Positions 1 through 12,660 of a DNA stretch of 64,000 bases are shown here, piece by piece. Within the stretch, counting starts at the first letter, position 1; every line of letters starts with the position of its first letter. The notes beneath the pieces are model-generated. The model saw only the letters and a program-made list of their open reading frames with translations. It did no database searches and had not been told where the DNA came from. The stretch spans positions 124,001 through 188,000 of the forward strand of contig JACAXG010000012.1 of assembly GCA_018881555.1 (NCBI GenBank), written 5' to 3'. The stretch comes from Amblyornis subalaris. Taxonomy: Eukaryota > Chordata > Aves > Passeriformes > Ptilonorhynchidae. The position numbers were made by a program, and so were the translations under genes.

Positions 1-871
1 TGAGATAAGTGCACACAGTAGTTCTATGAGTCCAGGACCCCACCCGGTTGAATATTCAATTGCAGAAAATTTTGAGATTGAAAGCGAACCTCCGGCTGCA
101 GTTATGCATTCTCAGTCAGCCGAGGACTTGGACTGCCCGGGGGAAGAGGAGGAAGAGGAAGATGGGAGTAGCTTTTGTAGTGGAGTTACAGATTCTAGTA
201 CACAGAGTTTAGCCCCTAGTGAATCAGATGATGATGAAGAGGAAGAGGAAGATGAGGAGGAAGATGAGGAGGAAGAAAAAGCAGATGATTTTGTAGAAAG
301 TATGGGCTCCCATGCTGATATGGTGCCTCTTCCTTCTGTCCTTTGCTACTCTGATGGAACTGCTGTGCATGAAAACCACTCTAAAAATGCCTCATACTAT
401 ACTAACTCTTCAACTCTGTATTACCAAATAGAGAACCACGTTGCTGGCACTGCTAACCAGATTGGTGAGACTTACTCAGAAAGGGATGCTGTCAAGAATG
501 GTAGTCTTTCTCTGGTGCCTTACAACATGACTTCAGAACAGTTTGTTGACTACACACGGCAATCAGAGGAAACTTTTAGCAGCCCTCATTACCCTTCTGC
601 AAACCCCTCAGTGATTGTTTGCTGCTCATCTTCTGAAGGAGATGGCAGTGCTCCCTGTAACAGTTTATACACTGAGCATAGGCCGAGTCACCCGCCAGTG
701 GAATTTCACTCATACTTGAAAGGTCCTTCCCAAGATGGCTTTGTTTCAGCTTTGAATGGCGACAGTCGCGTACAAGAGCATGCTGCTGAGAATTCACTAA
801 ACCTCCCAGAAAAGAGCAGACTGCACGAAGAGTGCATCAAATCACCAGTGGTAGAGACGGTACCTGTTTAA
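1..871 (+). CDS. CSRNP3: CSRNP3, C-terminal part of last coding exon (partial at 5' end)
   Basis: This is the C-terminal half of cysteine/serine-rich nuclear protein 3. The CSRNP family are nuclear DNA-binding transcriptional activators related to AXUD1. The open frame runs from position 2 (position 1 ends the previous codon), so the first methionine at 26 is internal, not a start. About 290 residues are visible, ending in SPVVETVPV and a TAA at 869-871, as I recall for mammalian CSRNP3. The piece has an acidic low-complexity tract (nucleotides about 144-285, nearly all Glu/Asp) after a short EEEEEEDGSS stretch, then a Ser/Thr/Asn-rich tail. The conserved Cys/Ser-rich domain lies upstream of the window. 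No acceptor is visible, so the exon begins before position 1. CSRNP1 and CSRNP2 are the alternatives, but the tail matches CSRNP3, and the GALNT3-TTC21B neighbours agree with human synteny. Confidence 0.95.
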   Translation, partial: EISAHSSSMSPGPHPVEYSIAENFEIESEPPAAVMHSQSAEDLDCPGEEEEEEDGSSFCSGVTDSSTQSLAPSESDDDEEEEEDEEEDEEEEKADDFVESMGSHADMVPLPSVLCYSDGTAVHENHSKNASYYTNSSTLYYQIENHVAGTANQIGETYSERDAVKNGSLSLVPYNMTSEQFVDYTRQSEETFSSPHYPSANPSVIVCCSSSEGDGSAPCNSLYTEHRPSHPPVEFHSYLKGPSQDGFVSALNGDSRVQEHAAENSLNLPEKSRLHEECIKSPVVETVPV

Positions 872-1053
872 TATTAAAATTATTCTAGGACTGACTTCCT
901 GTATGAAAATTCACTCCCANTGGATTTTCCTAGAAACTTACTTTTTTAAGAGGTAGACAACACTTGGACTGTAGTNGATGTTCCAGACACATTTTGTTTT
1001 CTCAAGCTACACTGGCAGTGGTATTGCACAAAAACAGTTCATGTAAAGATTTA

Positions 1054-1092
1054 AATAAAAATAATCAAGTCTCTTTTTTTTATAAAAATAAA
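1054..1092 (+). terminator. CSRNP3: Two proximal poly(A) signals for CSRNP3
   Basis: AATAAA hexamers lie at 1054-1059 and 1087-1092, about 185-220 bases after the stop codon. They would give a short 3' UTR isoform. No expression evidence is available. Confidence 0.4.
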
Positions 1093-1935
1093 ACACACAA
1101 GTAAAAAACACACCCAACATATTTCAAAGTAGCCTACCTATGAACGTGTATGAAACCTGCCAAGCTATCTGAATCAAAGCTTCGTGTTTTTGACTGTCGG
1201 GCCTGTGCAAGATTGTTAAAAATGATACTTTGAAATAATCATGTTTAGAGTCCTAATTTTCAACATATCTGAAAAGATGGTAAGTTTAATGTAAAAGTAA
1301 CTACTGTACAAAAAAAAAAGGTTTTAATTGTTCTGTACTGTATGTATTTTATTTATGATAGTTTAAGATTCATGTTTTGATAAAAATGAACAGCATGTTC
1401 ATTTGAGCAGAAGATCCATAGCTAGTTACAAAGAGCATGTCCACTTTTCATCTGGAGTACCTTGTATTCTTCCTTATTTTTTCTAAATACCATTTCTGGT
1501 AAATTGTCTTGAAATGCATTTTTAGAGTGTACTATTTTCTCTTTTACTGTTCTTGACAAACAGAAGAGTCAGAAAGGGGGCATTTACATCTTCTAGAACA
1601 GAGAAAGGTAGACAATCCTCCACTTGAAACTAAAATTAGTGGCATTCCAGAACTACTACCCCCTCCCCAAAGAAAATCGATCTTGTGTATAGTGGNAAAG
1701 CAGTAGCTTAAGCTCGCACAGCACCTTTAGCCCCACCACCGTTCAGATGCTTATGCACTTTAGTGCCATTTTGCAGTACTGTATGAACTGCGGGGACTGT
1801 GAACCTCTTTGGAGAAATGCCATAGCTCCAGACTCTTAAAATTCATTGTAACAAAACCTGTACGTTTTCCCAAGCCAGTTTATGAATATGTCAGTATGCA
1901 ATTTATAAAAGCAGAGCCTTACTGATCAAAGTTTA

Positions 1936-1941
1936 AATAAA
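1936..1941 (+). terminator. CSRNP3: Poly(A) signal candidate for CSRNP3
   Basis: AATAAA about 1.07 kb after the CSRNP3 stop, with GT-containing sequence downstream. It would give a 3' UTR of roughly 1.1 kb. Confidence 0.4.
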
Positions 1942-4900
1942 GCATGGAAAAAAATGTGGAAGTGTCTAGATTGCCTAAATTTTTATGAAATACGAGACTG
2001 GCTTTTGTGGACTTCAGATTGTATCTCAAATGTAGTGTCATTTGGTCTAATTAGGAAAGAGTACATTCAGTGAGGAAAAACAGCTTCAGAAATTTTGTAT
2101 TTGTGAAAGCCTGCAAGCAAAAGAACGTGCATCATATGGTTATCCATTACCTTGTGACCCACTTGTTTTTAAATTAAATGGGAATTAAAGTACCTTTAAT
2201 TTACTAACCAACCTTGCTTTTGTCTAGAAAAGGAGGCATAGGAACCAGCTTTTTTCTGCACTGCCTTATTTTGATTTCAAAATCTATTTCAGCATTTTTA
2301 TTCTTCTAACACTGAAATTTCATTTATTATACATCAAGTAGTTGAAATGTAGGCCTGTCTTGTTTGTCAAAATAAGGATCAGCATCTTAGTTTTTATCTG
2401 TGTCAAATCTAGATGGTTAACAGTGTGCATGTAAACACAGTGTAAATTCTAGCTCTGTAACAGTGACTCTTCTGGTTAGAAGCTCTTTAAAACATCATGT
2501 ACAGTACTCCAGTAGAAAAACTGCCAGATGTAAAATACGCTTTTCAAAAAAAAAGCTAACTTAATTGTTTTTATATGAAATCTGGGCAAAGTGATTTCTC
2601 ATATTTATGCTTAATTAGCAAAATACTTTTACTCCATGTAGTAGCTGGAAAGGTTTTTTATTTACTTGTTTCCACAAGAAGTCCTACATGTTTTATATGA
2701 ACTGCATTGAACAGTCTAGTTCTCTAGGGACTGGATTCCAAACTTGGAACGTATTCCATCTCCTGGGAAAGCGCACTCTTGTTGGTTATCTGGCTGAGCA
2801 ATTCCATAGCCTCTGTTCCTCGTAGTCGCAGACCACTCTAGTCTCTTTCTCTAAGGCTGAGTAGCCAGGTAAGTGCCTGTATTCTCCAATGCCATACAGC
2901 AAATACCTTGGTTTTTAAAGAGAAACGTGCTAGTTCTTAAATTTCTGCACTTAATAATAAGAACAAATTATTCTGTTCAAGATATTTTAAGGGCAAATGT
3001 AACAAGCCTCTGTTGTATATAGGGGTCTTGCATTAACAGCAGGCTTAAATTTGGCACTCTCCCTCAACACCAGCACCNAAAGCACAAGTCTCTTCTGCTT
3101 GAGCTGGGACAGTAGATGAGGATCCGTAGCAGCTCTTTAACCTCGGAGTGTGTTGGAGAACCACACACGCTTTACTGGGGTATTTCTCTCAGGGGAAAGT
3201 TAAATGAAATCTTCAGCTTTGTTATTCACCCCCTTACTGAGCAATAAGAAATTACTTCCTTGACCCCTGTGCTTTCACATGAAAAATATCTTTAATAATA
3301 TCAGCAAGCACAGTAAGTGATTAACTTTATAAAATACATCTCAGCTAGCTTTAAAATACTGAGGTGATGGTTATTTACTGTTTCCATTGGCTTCCAGGTT
3401 TCTGATCCCAGTCCTCCTTAATACTAGCATCTGTGTAAACTTCTGAGTATTTGGATGTGTATGTTCCATGCCAGTGGGGCATCGGGGTGAATACAGCCAA
3501 ATTCTCTAAAGCCTGCAGCATAGGATAACAAGCAGTACCTTGCAAGAGAGAGGTAGAGGGAGCAGGGACTACGTAAAGCATTTGTGATATGCTGTTTTCC
3601 CATGTTTAAAGTAGCTCATTCCTGGGAGTCAAAAAGTAAAATGTGCAGAATAAAGATTTTAAGTTGAAAAAAAATCCTAATTGACTGGGTGGTCTTAACG
3701 TAGTTAATAGTACCTTTCTTTTGATCCAATATGATGTTTTGCGATCAAGATTTGATCTCAGGATACAAAATAAACAATTCTTCTTTAGTTCTTGGAACAA
3801 GTTATAAAGGCAAGTCTGTTTATAATTCATGGAGAGTTCTTGGTAGCTATTATTAATAACACCAGTAAGCCTCTAACAGAGATAAACTCATACTGAGGAA
3901 AAAACCCAGCAACCTCTCTCTTTTTCAATCCAGGCTAAAGCTGTTGCCCAGCCAATTCCATGCCAGCAAATAAGAAAGCTAGGGCCTTTTCTAGCATGTG
4001 TATGTTGACTAGAGTGAAAAAAAAGAATAGTTGAAACCCTGACCAAAAGAGATAGGTGANTTTAGCTGAAATCTAGAGTAGGATGTAGAAATCAGGTGAG
4101 CGTCAGATTCCCCATCGCTTGATTAGACTTTGGTGTTTTGTTTAGAACAAAACCCATACTTTTCATTTAAGGAAAAGCAAGCTTAAATCATGGGATGGAA
4201 ATATTTTAGTGTTATTTTCTGGGCTAGTATATAATAATACATGCTGTGTCCCATTTCCCAGCTGGTTAATATTCATGTTGATAACCAGTCCTTCCATTTT
4301 GGATAGGCTGTTTCTGTGTGATAAAAGTATTACCTTACTAAATGATAACCAGGAGTATTTGCTTCATTATCAACACAGGGTATTATTTGTAAAAATATNT
4401 ACTTTACTGGTAATCTGTATCAGCTTTACTTCCCAAGACACCTGGCTACTGATGAAGACTCCTAAAAAGCCAGTTAATAATTTATTATTATATTGCATTG
4501 TTCAGAAAAATGAGTCGTAACAAAAGCATTTCCCTCTCTTGAAATAAACGAGCATTGTCACACAGATGATCACTGGAGCACCACCTAAAAGCAGATGCCT
4601 TTTTGCCTATAAGGTGAACTTCACCTCTCTTGGAAAAAAGTGCATTGTTAAATATATATAAAGCTTTAACTGATGTTAGACATGAAATTGGAACCTTTTT
4701 TGGCACAATTACAGCAATTGCAATTGTTGCTTTAGCACTATAACTCATGCCCATTGGAACATCCTTTAAAAAATTAAAAGCCAGTAAAAGTTTCTAATAT
4801 TCTTTGCTGAGCCATATGGTACTTAGATCAGAAAATTCTAGATTTGTAAAGCTTTACAGTTTTCCATTTACATAAGTTCCTGCTAGTGAATCATAATTGG

Positions 4901-6739
4901 AGTTGACATTTATTTAGTTGAAGGCCCTTGGTTCCGCTCCATAGTAACTATCATTTGCTGTAGATGTGTTTCAGCTGCTCTGGTAACAGTGGGATCCTGC
5001 CTCTGGTCCAAGTGCTGCAGGAATCCCGTGTAGTATTGGCAGTGCTGTTACTTGATTGCTGACTGATGCAGGTCCAGATGTAACNTGATCTGGGTGTTTT
5101 ATTTCCATAAATGTGCTAACAAACTGATCATGTTGTTTTCCCTGCCTCACAGGGAATATCTTTACAAACACAGCTACTTTGTTAAAGATTGTATTTGTAT
5201 GCAAAACAGAACGTGTAATGGTTTTTATTAATTCAGATGTTCTGGGCTGATAGAAATGTGATATACTGGATAGACTAACTGGGCTCAGACAGAGGAGACT
5301 TTGGTTCTGTTAGCTTTGCCTTTGTCCTGTTGTGTCATTGCATTCTCTGTGCTCTGATTTGTAATGTACTTGGAGGTATTGTGATAAAACATAATTCTAT
5401 AGAACAGGCAAAATACCATTTTATTCCTTGTGTTTTGGCATCATAACTAAATTTTTGTACTGCAGACTATGCCACTTTTCAAATGAAGCCCAGTCCAGCT
5501 CAGAAATTAACAGAAATTTTTCACTAATGTGAAACACAGCTAAAAAAGAGCTCTCCTTTCCTTGGACTGGATTAATGAGCAGAAGTTTAACAGTAAATTT
5601 CACAGTGAAAAATTAGAATAAAAGCTGTGTTGAATATACAACATTTACCTGTCTAGTGCTTAACATTTGAGCAGCAAGATTGTAGTTTGCCTGCACCACC
5701 ATATACTTGGCAACAACAGGCAGTCTTACTCCTCTGCGTGTTGTCTTCGTTTGCCAGCTGAATTCTTTCAGTTGAAACTCCTTGTTTAGGCTGCTCCTGT
5801 AGCAAAGCAGGTGCCCTTACTCAAAGCAAGGGAGACCCATGATATCCTTTTAAAAGGCTTTTGCTAAATAAGGATCGCCACTGTTACAGCTCATGAGTTG
5901 TATAAACTGATGTTCATTGTGCCAGTTGTTTCATTTCCTGAAACAGTCAGGAACAGAAGAGGATGATACGGAAAATCCTTAAGCATCTGGGGGTGTTATG
6001 CTTTCCTGCTGAGACTAAAGAGTAATTCTATCATCTGCTTTATTATGGTTGCAGGACATTTGATGTAAAATACTTTGAAAATCTAGAATTAACTCAGAGA
6101 ATATATTCTATAGAATTTATTTCTAAAATATTAAATCTGATTACTATTTTTTTAAAATGGTAGAAAGCTGTTATTTTCAAAACAGAGTCTAGTTCACTTA
6201 CATGTTCCTTGGTATGAGAAATCTCAGCATTTGCCTTTTCGGTGTTTCCAGGTTTTTTAATATTCTTAATTTTGCTATTCTGCAGTCATTGTCCATGTGC
6301 AAATTATTGTCCATTTTCTCCAAGAAGTGTCAAATCCATGAATATCATGATGTGATGAAGAAGTGCAGTTTAGTTTTAAAGATGTCTGAGTGAACACATG
6401 CTTGAGTTGTTCACAAGTTCTTCTTCACTGTCTCTTCCCTCTCCTAAATCCAAGGCAGCTTTTAATTTTGTTGCTAATAAATGTGCCAGAGTATTGTTTC
6501 CACTTAAGGAGGANAGTTGTAACATCCTTGAGGACTTTTCTGCTACCCTAATGGCTGATACCAAGAATTCTAGTTTTTATATGAACATCCACTTCATGAA
6601 ACATCTGTTTTGCAGTCTTAGTATTTTCTTTTTAATTCCTACCTTCCTTCATGTTAGTGTTCGGGAGGTCTGTTGTACAGTAAGACTTTTTATTAAAATC
6701 GAGCACAAGGGCAACTCTACTGTCCACTGTGCTGTGAAT

Positions 6740-6866
6740 GAGATCTTGAAAAGCCAGGTTGGATGGGGCTTTGAACAATCTGATCNAGTGGGTGGTAGAG
6801 GCGGTTGGAACTAGATGATCTTTTAAGATCCCTTTGGAACCAGGCCCTTCTGTGGTTCTGTGAGTT
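6740..6866 (+). mobile_element. CR1 LINE 3'-end fragment
   Basis: The stretch contains the phrase GGTTGGATGGGGCTTTGA, then TTGGAACTAGATGATCTTTT and a decayed TTCTGTGGTTCTGTGA tail. Together these are the characteristic 3' end of chicken-repeat-1 non-LTR retrotransposons, in plus orientation. A piece of the usual consensus between the two phrases appears deleted, and one N falls inside it. This is a short, old, immobile 5'-truncated copy. It is also the best single clue that the genome is avian or at least sauropsid. Confidence 0.85.
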
Positions 6867-8661
6867 AAAATGTGTATTGCCCTACTGCTGTGCAGCCTTT
6901 AAGGTTAGGCAGACACCCCCCACTCAGACGGTCCCATTGACTGGAGAACCATATTCTTGGTGCTCTGTGTGGCACCTTTTCAATTGAGGAGATCATAGTC
7001 CTTCATCCAAGGCTGGGGGTGCAACAACAAAAAAAAAGTCCAAGGACAGATATCATCCTTTATTTACACAATTATTTTAGTTTGGATCTTAGGTATGACA
7101 CTTCTGTTTCATGAATGAATTCCAATAGAACCAGGGCAAAAGAAGTTTGTCTCTCATGTACGTTCTTCTCTAGCTGTTCACTCTTCCAAAAAACCATGAA
7201 GATTGGATTAGCTTTTCTTGATAGGGAAAATGGTGGAAGATACAAATGCACATCATTATTCTAATACAAGGATCAAGATAGTCCCTTGTCTACAAGCACT
7301 TGAATGTGGGGAGGATAGAAAGGAGAATTTATAGGAAAAGAAAAATGAAGGCAAGAGGCAGATTGATGAGGCAGATTATTTTTCTTCTAAAGGGAAAAAT
7401 AAAATGTATTTAAAAAAAAAAAAGACAAAAAACTGGAAGGAAAAAGGGAAATTAAGATCCCTCCAGAGCAAGGATGGAAAAGTATATGGACATTCACTAC
7501 AAGCTTGCCCATGTTAGATAATAATATTGTTTCTATTATTTAATGTATTTTAAACCAAACATGAGCTCAGTGGAAACAGGAAATGACATTTTTTCTAGAN
7601 CAGTTGTATACACGTGGCTATGAAATAAAAGACTTATCCAAATGCATGGGGTAAAAAACCAACAAAGCAATACCCTAGAAGCATTGTTACCGTGTCACTC
7701 TTTGCCTATGGCAATTGCAAAGACAAGGTCAGTATCATTTTAGTTAACTGTGCTCCCAGGCACATACTCTCATATAACCAGTTTTTCAGCTAACGACATG
7801 CTAAAAGCAAAGACAAAATTGTTCTTTTATATTGGCATTTTAGCTTGGGATTTTCAAATGAGGCCTAGTACATTATGGCAGGTAATTATTTTAGGTTTCT
7901 CCATCTTAAACTTCTAAAATAATTTCTTAATAATGAAATTTTGGTTTGGATTGTGGATGAAGGTTAACCTTGCTGGGGTACTGGGNGATCACTGTAAAGA
8001 ACCATTTGTGAGTCTCAGATACAGATTCAGCACCAATTTTCAGCTTCTTGAAAAGATCATCATGTGCACTGGCAGCTGGTTCTCTTAAAACCAGAAGCAA
8101 GCATCCTGGGTTTTTCCAAACCATTTCAACCAAATACCACAACTTTAGGTCTCAAATGCCCATGTAAACAAGGCTTAATAACTGGGCACTTCTTTTAATT
8201 GACTGATTGTAGGCACTTCTATGGAAATACGTCTGAAGTGTAGTTTGTGAAATATGTTTAAAAAGTGTTTGATGTAAAATAAGCGCTAGACTTATAACAG
8301 TGCAAAAATAGTCAAAATCTGTAGATTACAAAACTGTTCCTAAGATCCTCAGCCTGTAATATTGTCTTAGTAAAGTTGATCTTTTAAGTTACATTGCATT
8401 CTGGTGTAATAACTTTTTACAAATAAAATTATTAATACAAATGTACTGGTTAATACCTGTTAAAATAAAACATGGCAATTGGTTATTTTGATTTGTTTTA
8501 ATCTACAACTAATAGATATAAATTTTGTAAAAAACCCACCAAAAACAACGCATTACCTTTTATATGTTTAAAGCGTTCTCATTGTTTTAACCAATACAGA
8601 CTACATTAACATTTACACTGGCTAGTCCAACCCNGTCTTTCAGGAGGTTCATCTCTCTCTG

Positions 8662-8688
8662 TATACATATACATATATATATATATAT
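8662..8688. repeat. TA/CATA microsatellite
   Basis: A run of alternating T and A with two interspersed C residues, flanked by CT-rich and TCTATCT sequence. It lies in the presumed CSRNP3 3' UTR or flank. Confidence 0.8.
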
Positions 8689-9688
8689 CTATCTCCCCAC
8701 AAGAATATAAAATTGCTTTTGAAATTTTTGTTGGCAAGTGGTAAATAATACACCATGGCATAGATTCAAAAGCATTTAAGTTGATGGTCTTTCAGACAGG
8801 TGGTACATTCAAATGGGAGTAAAATTGTGTGTAATTGCAGCCATTTGTTTAAAACTTGTACATTGCTTCTAACTTTACTAATTTCTAAGAAAAATAATTA
8901 TGTTAAGTACTTAACATTTTCCATTACAGATGATCTTGCATACTAAAATTATGGAGGTCTCAACAGTAAAGCAAGATATTTAATTGGACTGCTGCTTTTA
9001 AACTGTTTGAAGAAGCAAAGGGAAAGAAAGTTCATCTTAAAATCTGTACATGGAAATAATTCTAAGCCTCATGAACTACACATTTCCTTAATTTCATTTT
9101 TTTAAACAAGTTCTAACATCAAAGATGCCAAAGGGTAATATAAGCTACAATAATATTCAACAGAACTTAACCTAGATCTTATGTTGTAATAATTTATTCA
9201 AATTAACTGTATTCTTCTGTATTTATATTTTCGGTATTTATTATGAATGATATGGAATTTGATGTATTTATTGTGGCTTATTACTGCAGTGTATATATTA
9301 CAAAAATGAGCATTTTTAAGTCTTAACATTAGGTTTTTTTGTTAATTAGTGGCACTTGTATCAGCTGTATTTTTATTATATATTGTACAATATATATTGT
9401 CCATTTGTTTGCAATGAAGTAAACCAGGTTTCTACGTTACATCCTGGCTGCCAGTGCATTGTGCGTCTTATTTCTGCTATGCAGTCGCTAGAGAGCCTCT
9501 CTCAGCTAAGAGGACCAGAATTAGTACTGCACCTTCTCCCCAAGACCTGCAGAGCCTCCAAAGACACTCTGTGAAATTTCAAGCATTTCTCCCATTCCTG
9601 ATAGTCTGATAGTATAAGGAGAAGCAGTTTGTGTGGAATTTTTGTGTGTTTTTGTTTTTAAGTATTTGTATGCCAATTAAATTAAAGA

Positions 9689-9694
9689 AATAAA
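9689..9694 (+). terminator. CSRNP3: Distal poly(A) signal candidate for CSRNP3
   Basis: AATAAA about 8.8 kb after the stop codon, at the end of a long AT-rich stretch. It is a plausible end for a very long brain-type 3' UTR. This is inference only. Confidence 0.3.
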
Positions 9695-9720
9695 CAGAAA
9701 TGCCGCCTTAGGTATATCCA

Positions 9721-12660
9721 TTTGCCTTTTAATGATACTACTGCCTACAGTTTCCTTCGGCCAGTGAAATAATGTACCTGATTCACCTGTGCCTGTAATT
9801 TTCATTATCAGGTAATGAAACTATTGTTTTCAACAGCTGTTGGAAAAAAATTTTGCAACAGCTCTCTCTGGTGGACAATCTGCAGTAATTTTATACATCA
9901 AATCATTTCGATGGTAACATTTAAAAATACTGCTAAATTTCAGGACAACTGCTAATTTTGAAAACTGATGATCAATATTGCTTCATTAAGAAAATAATTA
10001 ACAATCACAGGTCTCTGCAATATTTTTATTCTGATTTTTATTAAAATCGAGCTGTACATTTATAAAAAGTAAATTGTCCTTAGGTGTGCTTAAACTATAT
10101 ATAGCTAAATTATTTGTATTTACAAAAACTGATAAAGCTCAGATGTTGTTGTCTAGATTATAAAAAAGTCCTCACAGGAGTTATTGGTATTGGTTTTAAT
10201 TTGTTGGGAGTCCCACAGAATGGAATAGATTAACATCTGCTGTCAGACTGCTTTTGGTATTGCCATGAACTGTGGCTAACAGGGCTGCTCCAGGGCCTGC
10301 TAAGCCATACTGACACAAAAAATGTAAAACAACTTTCAACACTGGTTCTAATTCAAGATTACCAGGATGCCTGTTCAGAAATAGGAAGATTTAACATCAT
10401 GGTTCACTTGTAAGCTTATCTATTAACAGTATTCACATTATTCTATACTCACCCTAGAAGAAACCAGCAATTACTCCCAAAGGTGATAAAACAAAATCCT
10501 CAGGTAATGGCGGGCTGGCAAATTCCCACTGCAGTGAATGGTGTCATAACCAGGTAGAGCCATGAACAGCCAGTAGGGACCTCTTGTTCACAGGCAGTAC
10601 TACCCAGAGGCACAGGCCTTGAAGTCCCCAGACATTTAGGATCTACTTTGTCTTGCTGGGAGCATGGCTGAGCTGTCCTTGTCTGAAGTGAAGCCTTCTT
10701 CAGCACTTGTGACTGATTACTCCCTGGATGTATAAGAGAGCAGGGTGAGTTGGAGGCTAACGCTGACGCCAGCTGTTCCAGTAACTGTAAGTAGTTTGTA
10801 GAGCCATCTGATTGATGTATCAACTTTTACATTCTGTATATGTAATTGTATTTATCTTGTTCACCTTCATGAGGGTGGAGAAGAGCATAATAACATTACT
10901 GAGTGATTTAAATTAAAAAAAAAAAGAAAAATAAGATGTAAAAGAGCCAGAGAACCCCTCTGCAACAAACTGATTTTCAGCATGCCACTTTCAGGAGATG
11001 CTGCTGCTTTTTTAAAAACTTATGAAAAACCCAAAATCCAACTTCCTAAACCTCCAGTCATATTTACGATCTTCTATTGCTCTTCTAGTATTATATGATG
11101 CCTATATATGTGTGTACACACACGCACGCGTGTGTGAATATTTGGAAGTGCAATACTCAATGTGACAGAAGTTAATTTCACATCTTCAAACAGAGTAGAA
11201 CAAAAAAGTCACTTAAAGTTTTCATCTGTTCATAGATCTGGTGTCCTCTTTTCTGGCAGGTAGCAGGGAGTCCAAGTAAGACTGAACTTGGTATTGTACT
11301 AAGTACTGCAGAAATACAGACTAAAATGTCACAGTTTAAGAAACAGAGAGTAAACATAGTTTAAAAAAATGATATGTATAGTATGTATTCTGTACTACTG
11401 ACCTATGTTAGACCAGAAAAGAAGTCTCAAAAAATGAAAATCTTAAAAGACAATTTTTAAATCACAGAATTAATTTTCCCCTTCCGTATCTAGAACTAAA
11501 GACAAAATATAATAACTAGGTGAATTGCTATACCTGATCTCCACAAAACACAGTGACAACTACATATATTGCTGTATTTGCTATGATACGATTTTAAACT
11601 ACCAGTTAAAAACACCAAAAAATAATAAGTGGAGCTTCTCTAGCATTGCTTAGGAAGACGTTCGTATGTTCAAGTGCAACAGAACACTTGTTTCCTTGCA
11701 GTTTAAATTCTACCCTGGTTTGAAACATTACTTCTTAAAAAAACCCAAACAAATGACAAAAACCCAACTCATAATGAGTAGATAAATGATGTTTCACATA
11801 TGCATATTCCAATCTGAAAAGTTTGCAAGAGAAACAGGTTGCATGACGAAATGGTCCTTCAGTGATATTAAAAATAATATGATGCATTTTTTTAATAACA
11901 TGACCTAAGAACTAAAAGAACAAGTCCTTTTAAACTGCTATGCTAAATGCCTTGTCTTCTAGAACAGGTTCCTTGGACACAGAGTTGCCATTTCATACCC
12001 AGGGTTCAATACAACACAGCTGCTCTCTGTGTAATCTCCCATCCTCTACTCTTATTGTTCAACAGTTTTCTCATTGACCTGCATTCTATTTTTTCTCAAC
12101 TCCTCCAGTTTCTCAAGTGCATTTGTTGCCCTTCCAATATTGGTTTGATCTGCAAAAGTAATAATACTTTGTATTCCATTACCAAATTAAAACATTTATC
12201 AGAGGACACAGGCAGATCTTTGTGCAGTGTTGTTCTACACAACCTTCCAGTTTCAGTGGTGTAAATAACCCTTCCTGGTACAGTCTTTTCAACCATTTCT
12301 GTTCACACTGTATCAAGTTATTTTAAGTCATACAGCTTTAACTTCATAGGATATTCTCACAGGTGTCTCCAAAAGCATTACAAAAGCCAAGACACAACTC
12401 AAAGGCATTATCAAGCTAGAAAAATAAATTAGAGTTAATGCTTCTGACAAATTATTACTGGTCCTTGCTTATTCACGTTTTGTCTTTTAGATTACTTAGA
12501 ACTACTGAAAGGATTTCTTCTAGCTTTTATTTGGAAATGGAACTGATTAGTCAGATACCATTAAATCATGTACAGACAGACTCCCTCCCCCACGCAGAAG
12601 TAAAAAAAAAAAAACACATCATCATCCATCCACCCACCAGACCCTACACCTAAGTTAGCA
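9721..12660. other. Convergent intergenic region between CSRNP3 and GALNT3
   Basis: No supportable exon is seen on either strand. The region holds a purine-pyrimidine alternating tract at about 11103-11137 and scattered A-rich runs. It lies between the presumed 3' ends of the converging CSRNP3 (+) and GALNT3 (-) transcripts, whose exact ends are not fixed by sequence alone. Confidence 0.5.
11103..11137. repeat. Alternating purine-pyrimidine (TA/TG/CA/CG) tract
   Basis: About 35 bases alternate strictly between pyrimidine and purine, moving from TATATA through TGTGTG, ACACAC and CGCACGCG to TGTGTG. Such tracts can adopt left-handed DNA or extrude hairpins. It lies between two convergent genes. 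Confidence 0.75.

Larger units (their letters stand above)
872..9720 (+). other. CSRNP3: CSRNP3 3' UTR and downstream flank
   Basis: This AT-rich stretch follows the CSRNP3 stop and contains no convincing coding exon. Poly(A) signals occur early (1054-1059, 1087-1092, 1936-1941) and late (9689-9694), so a short and a very long 3' UTR are both possible. It holds a CR1 fragment at about 6740-6866 and a TA microsatellite at 8662-8688. How far the transcript really extends is inference. Short open frames here look random. Confidence 0.55.

Noticed and set aside
576..797. 73-residue minus-strand frame
   Set aside because: It is antisense to the CSRNP3 coding exon, with no independent support.
6398..6814. 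138-residue plus-strand frame
   Set aside because: It contains two Ns, runs into a CR1 fragment and resembles no protein.
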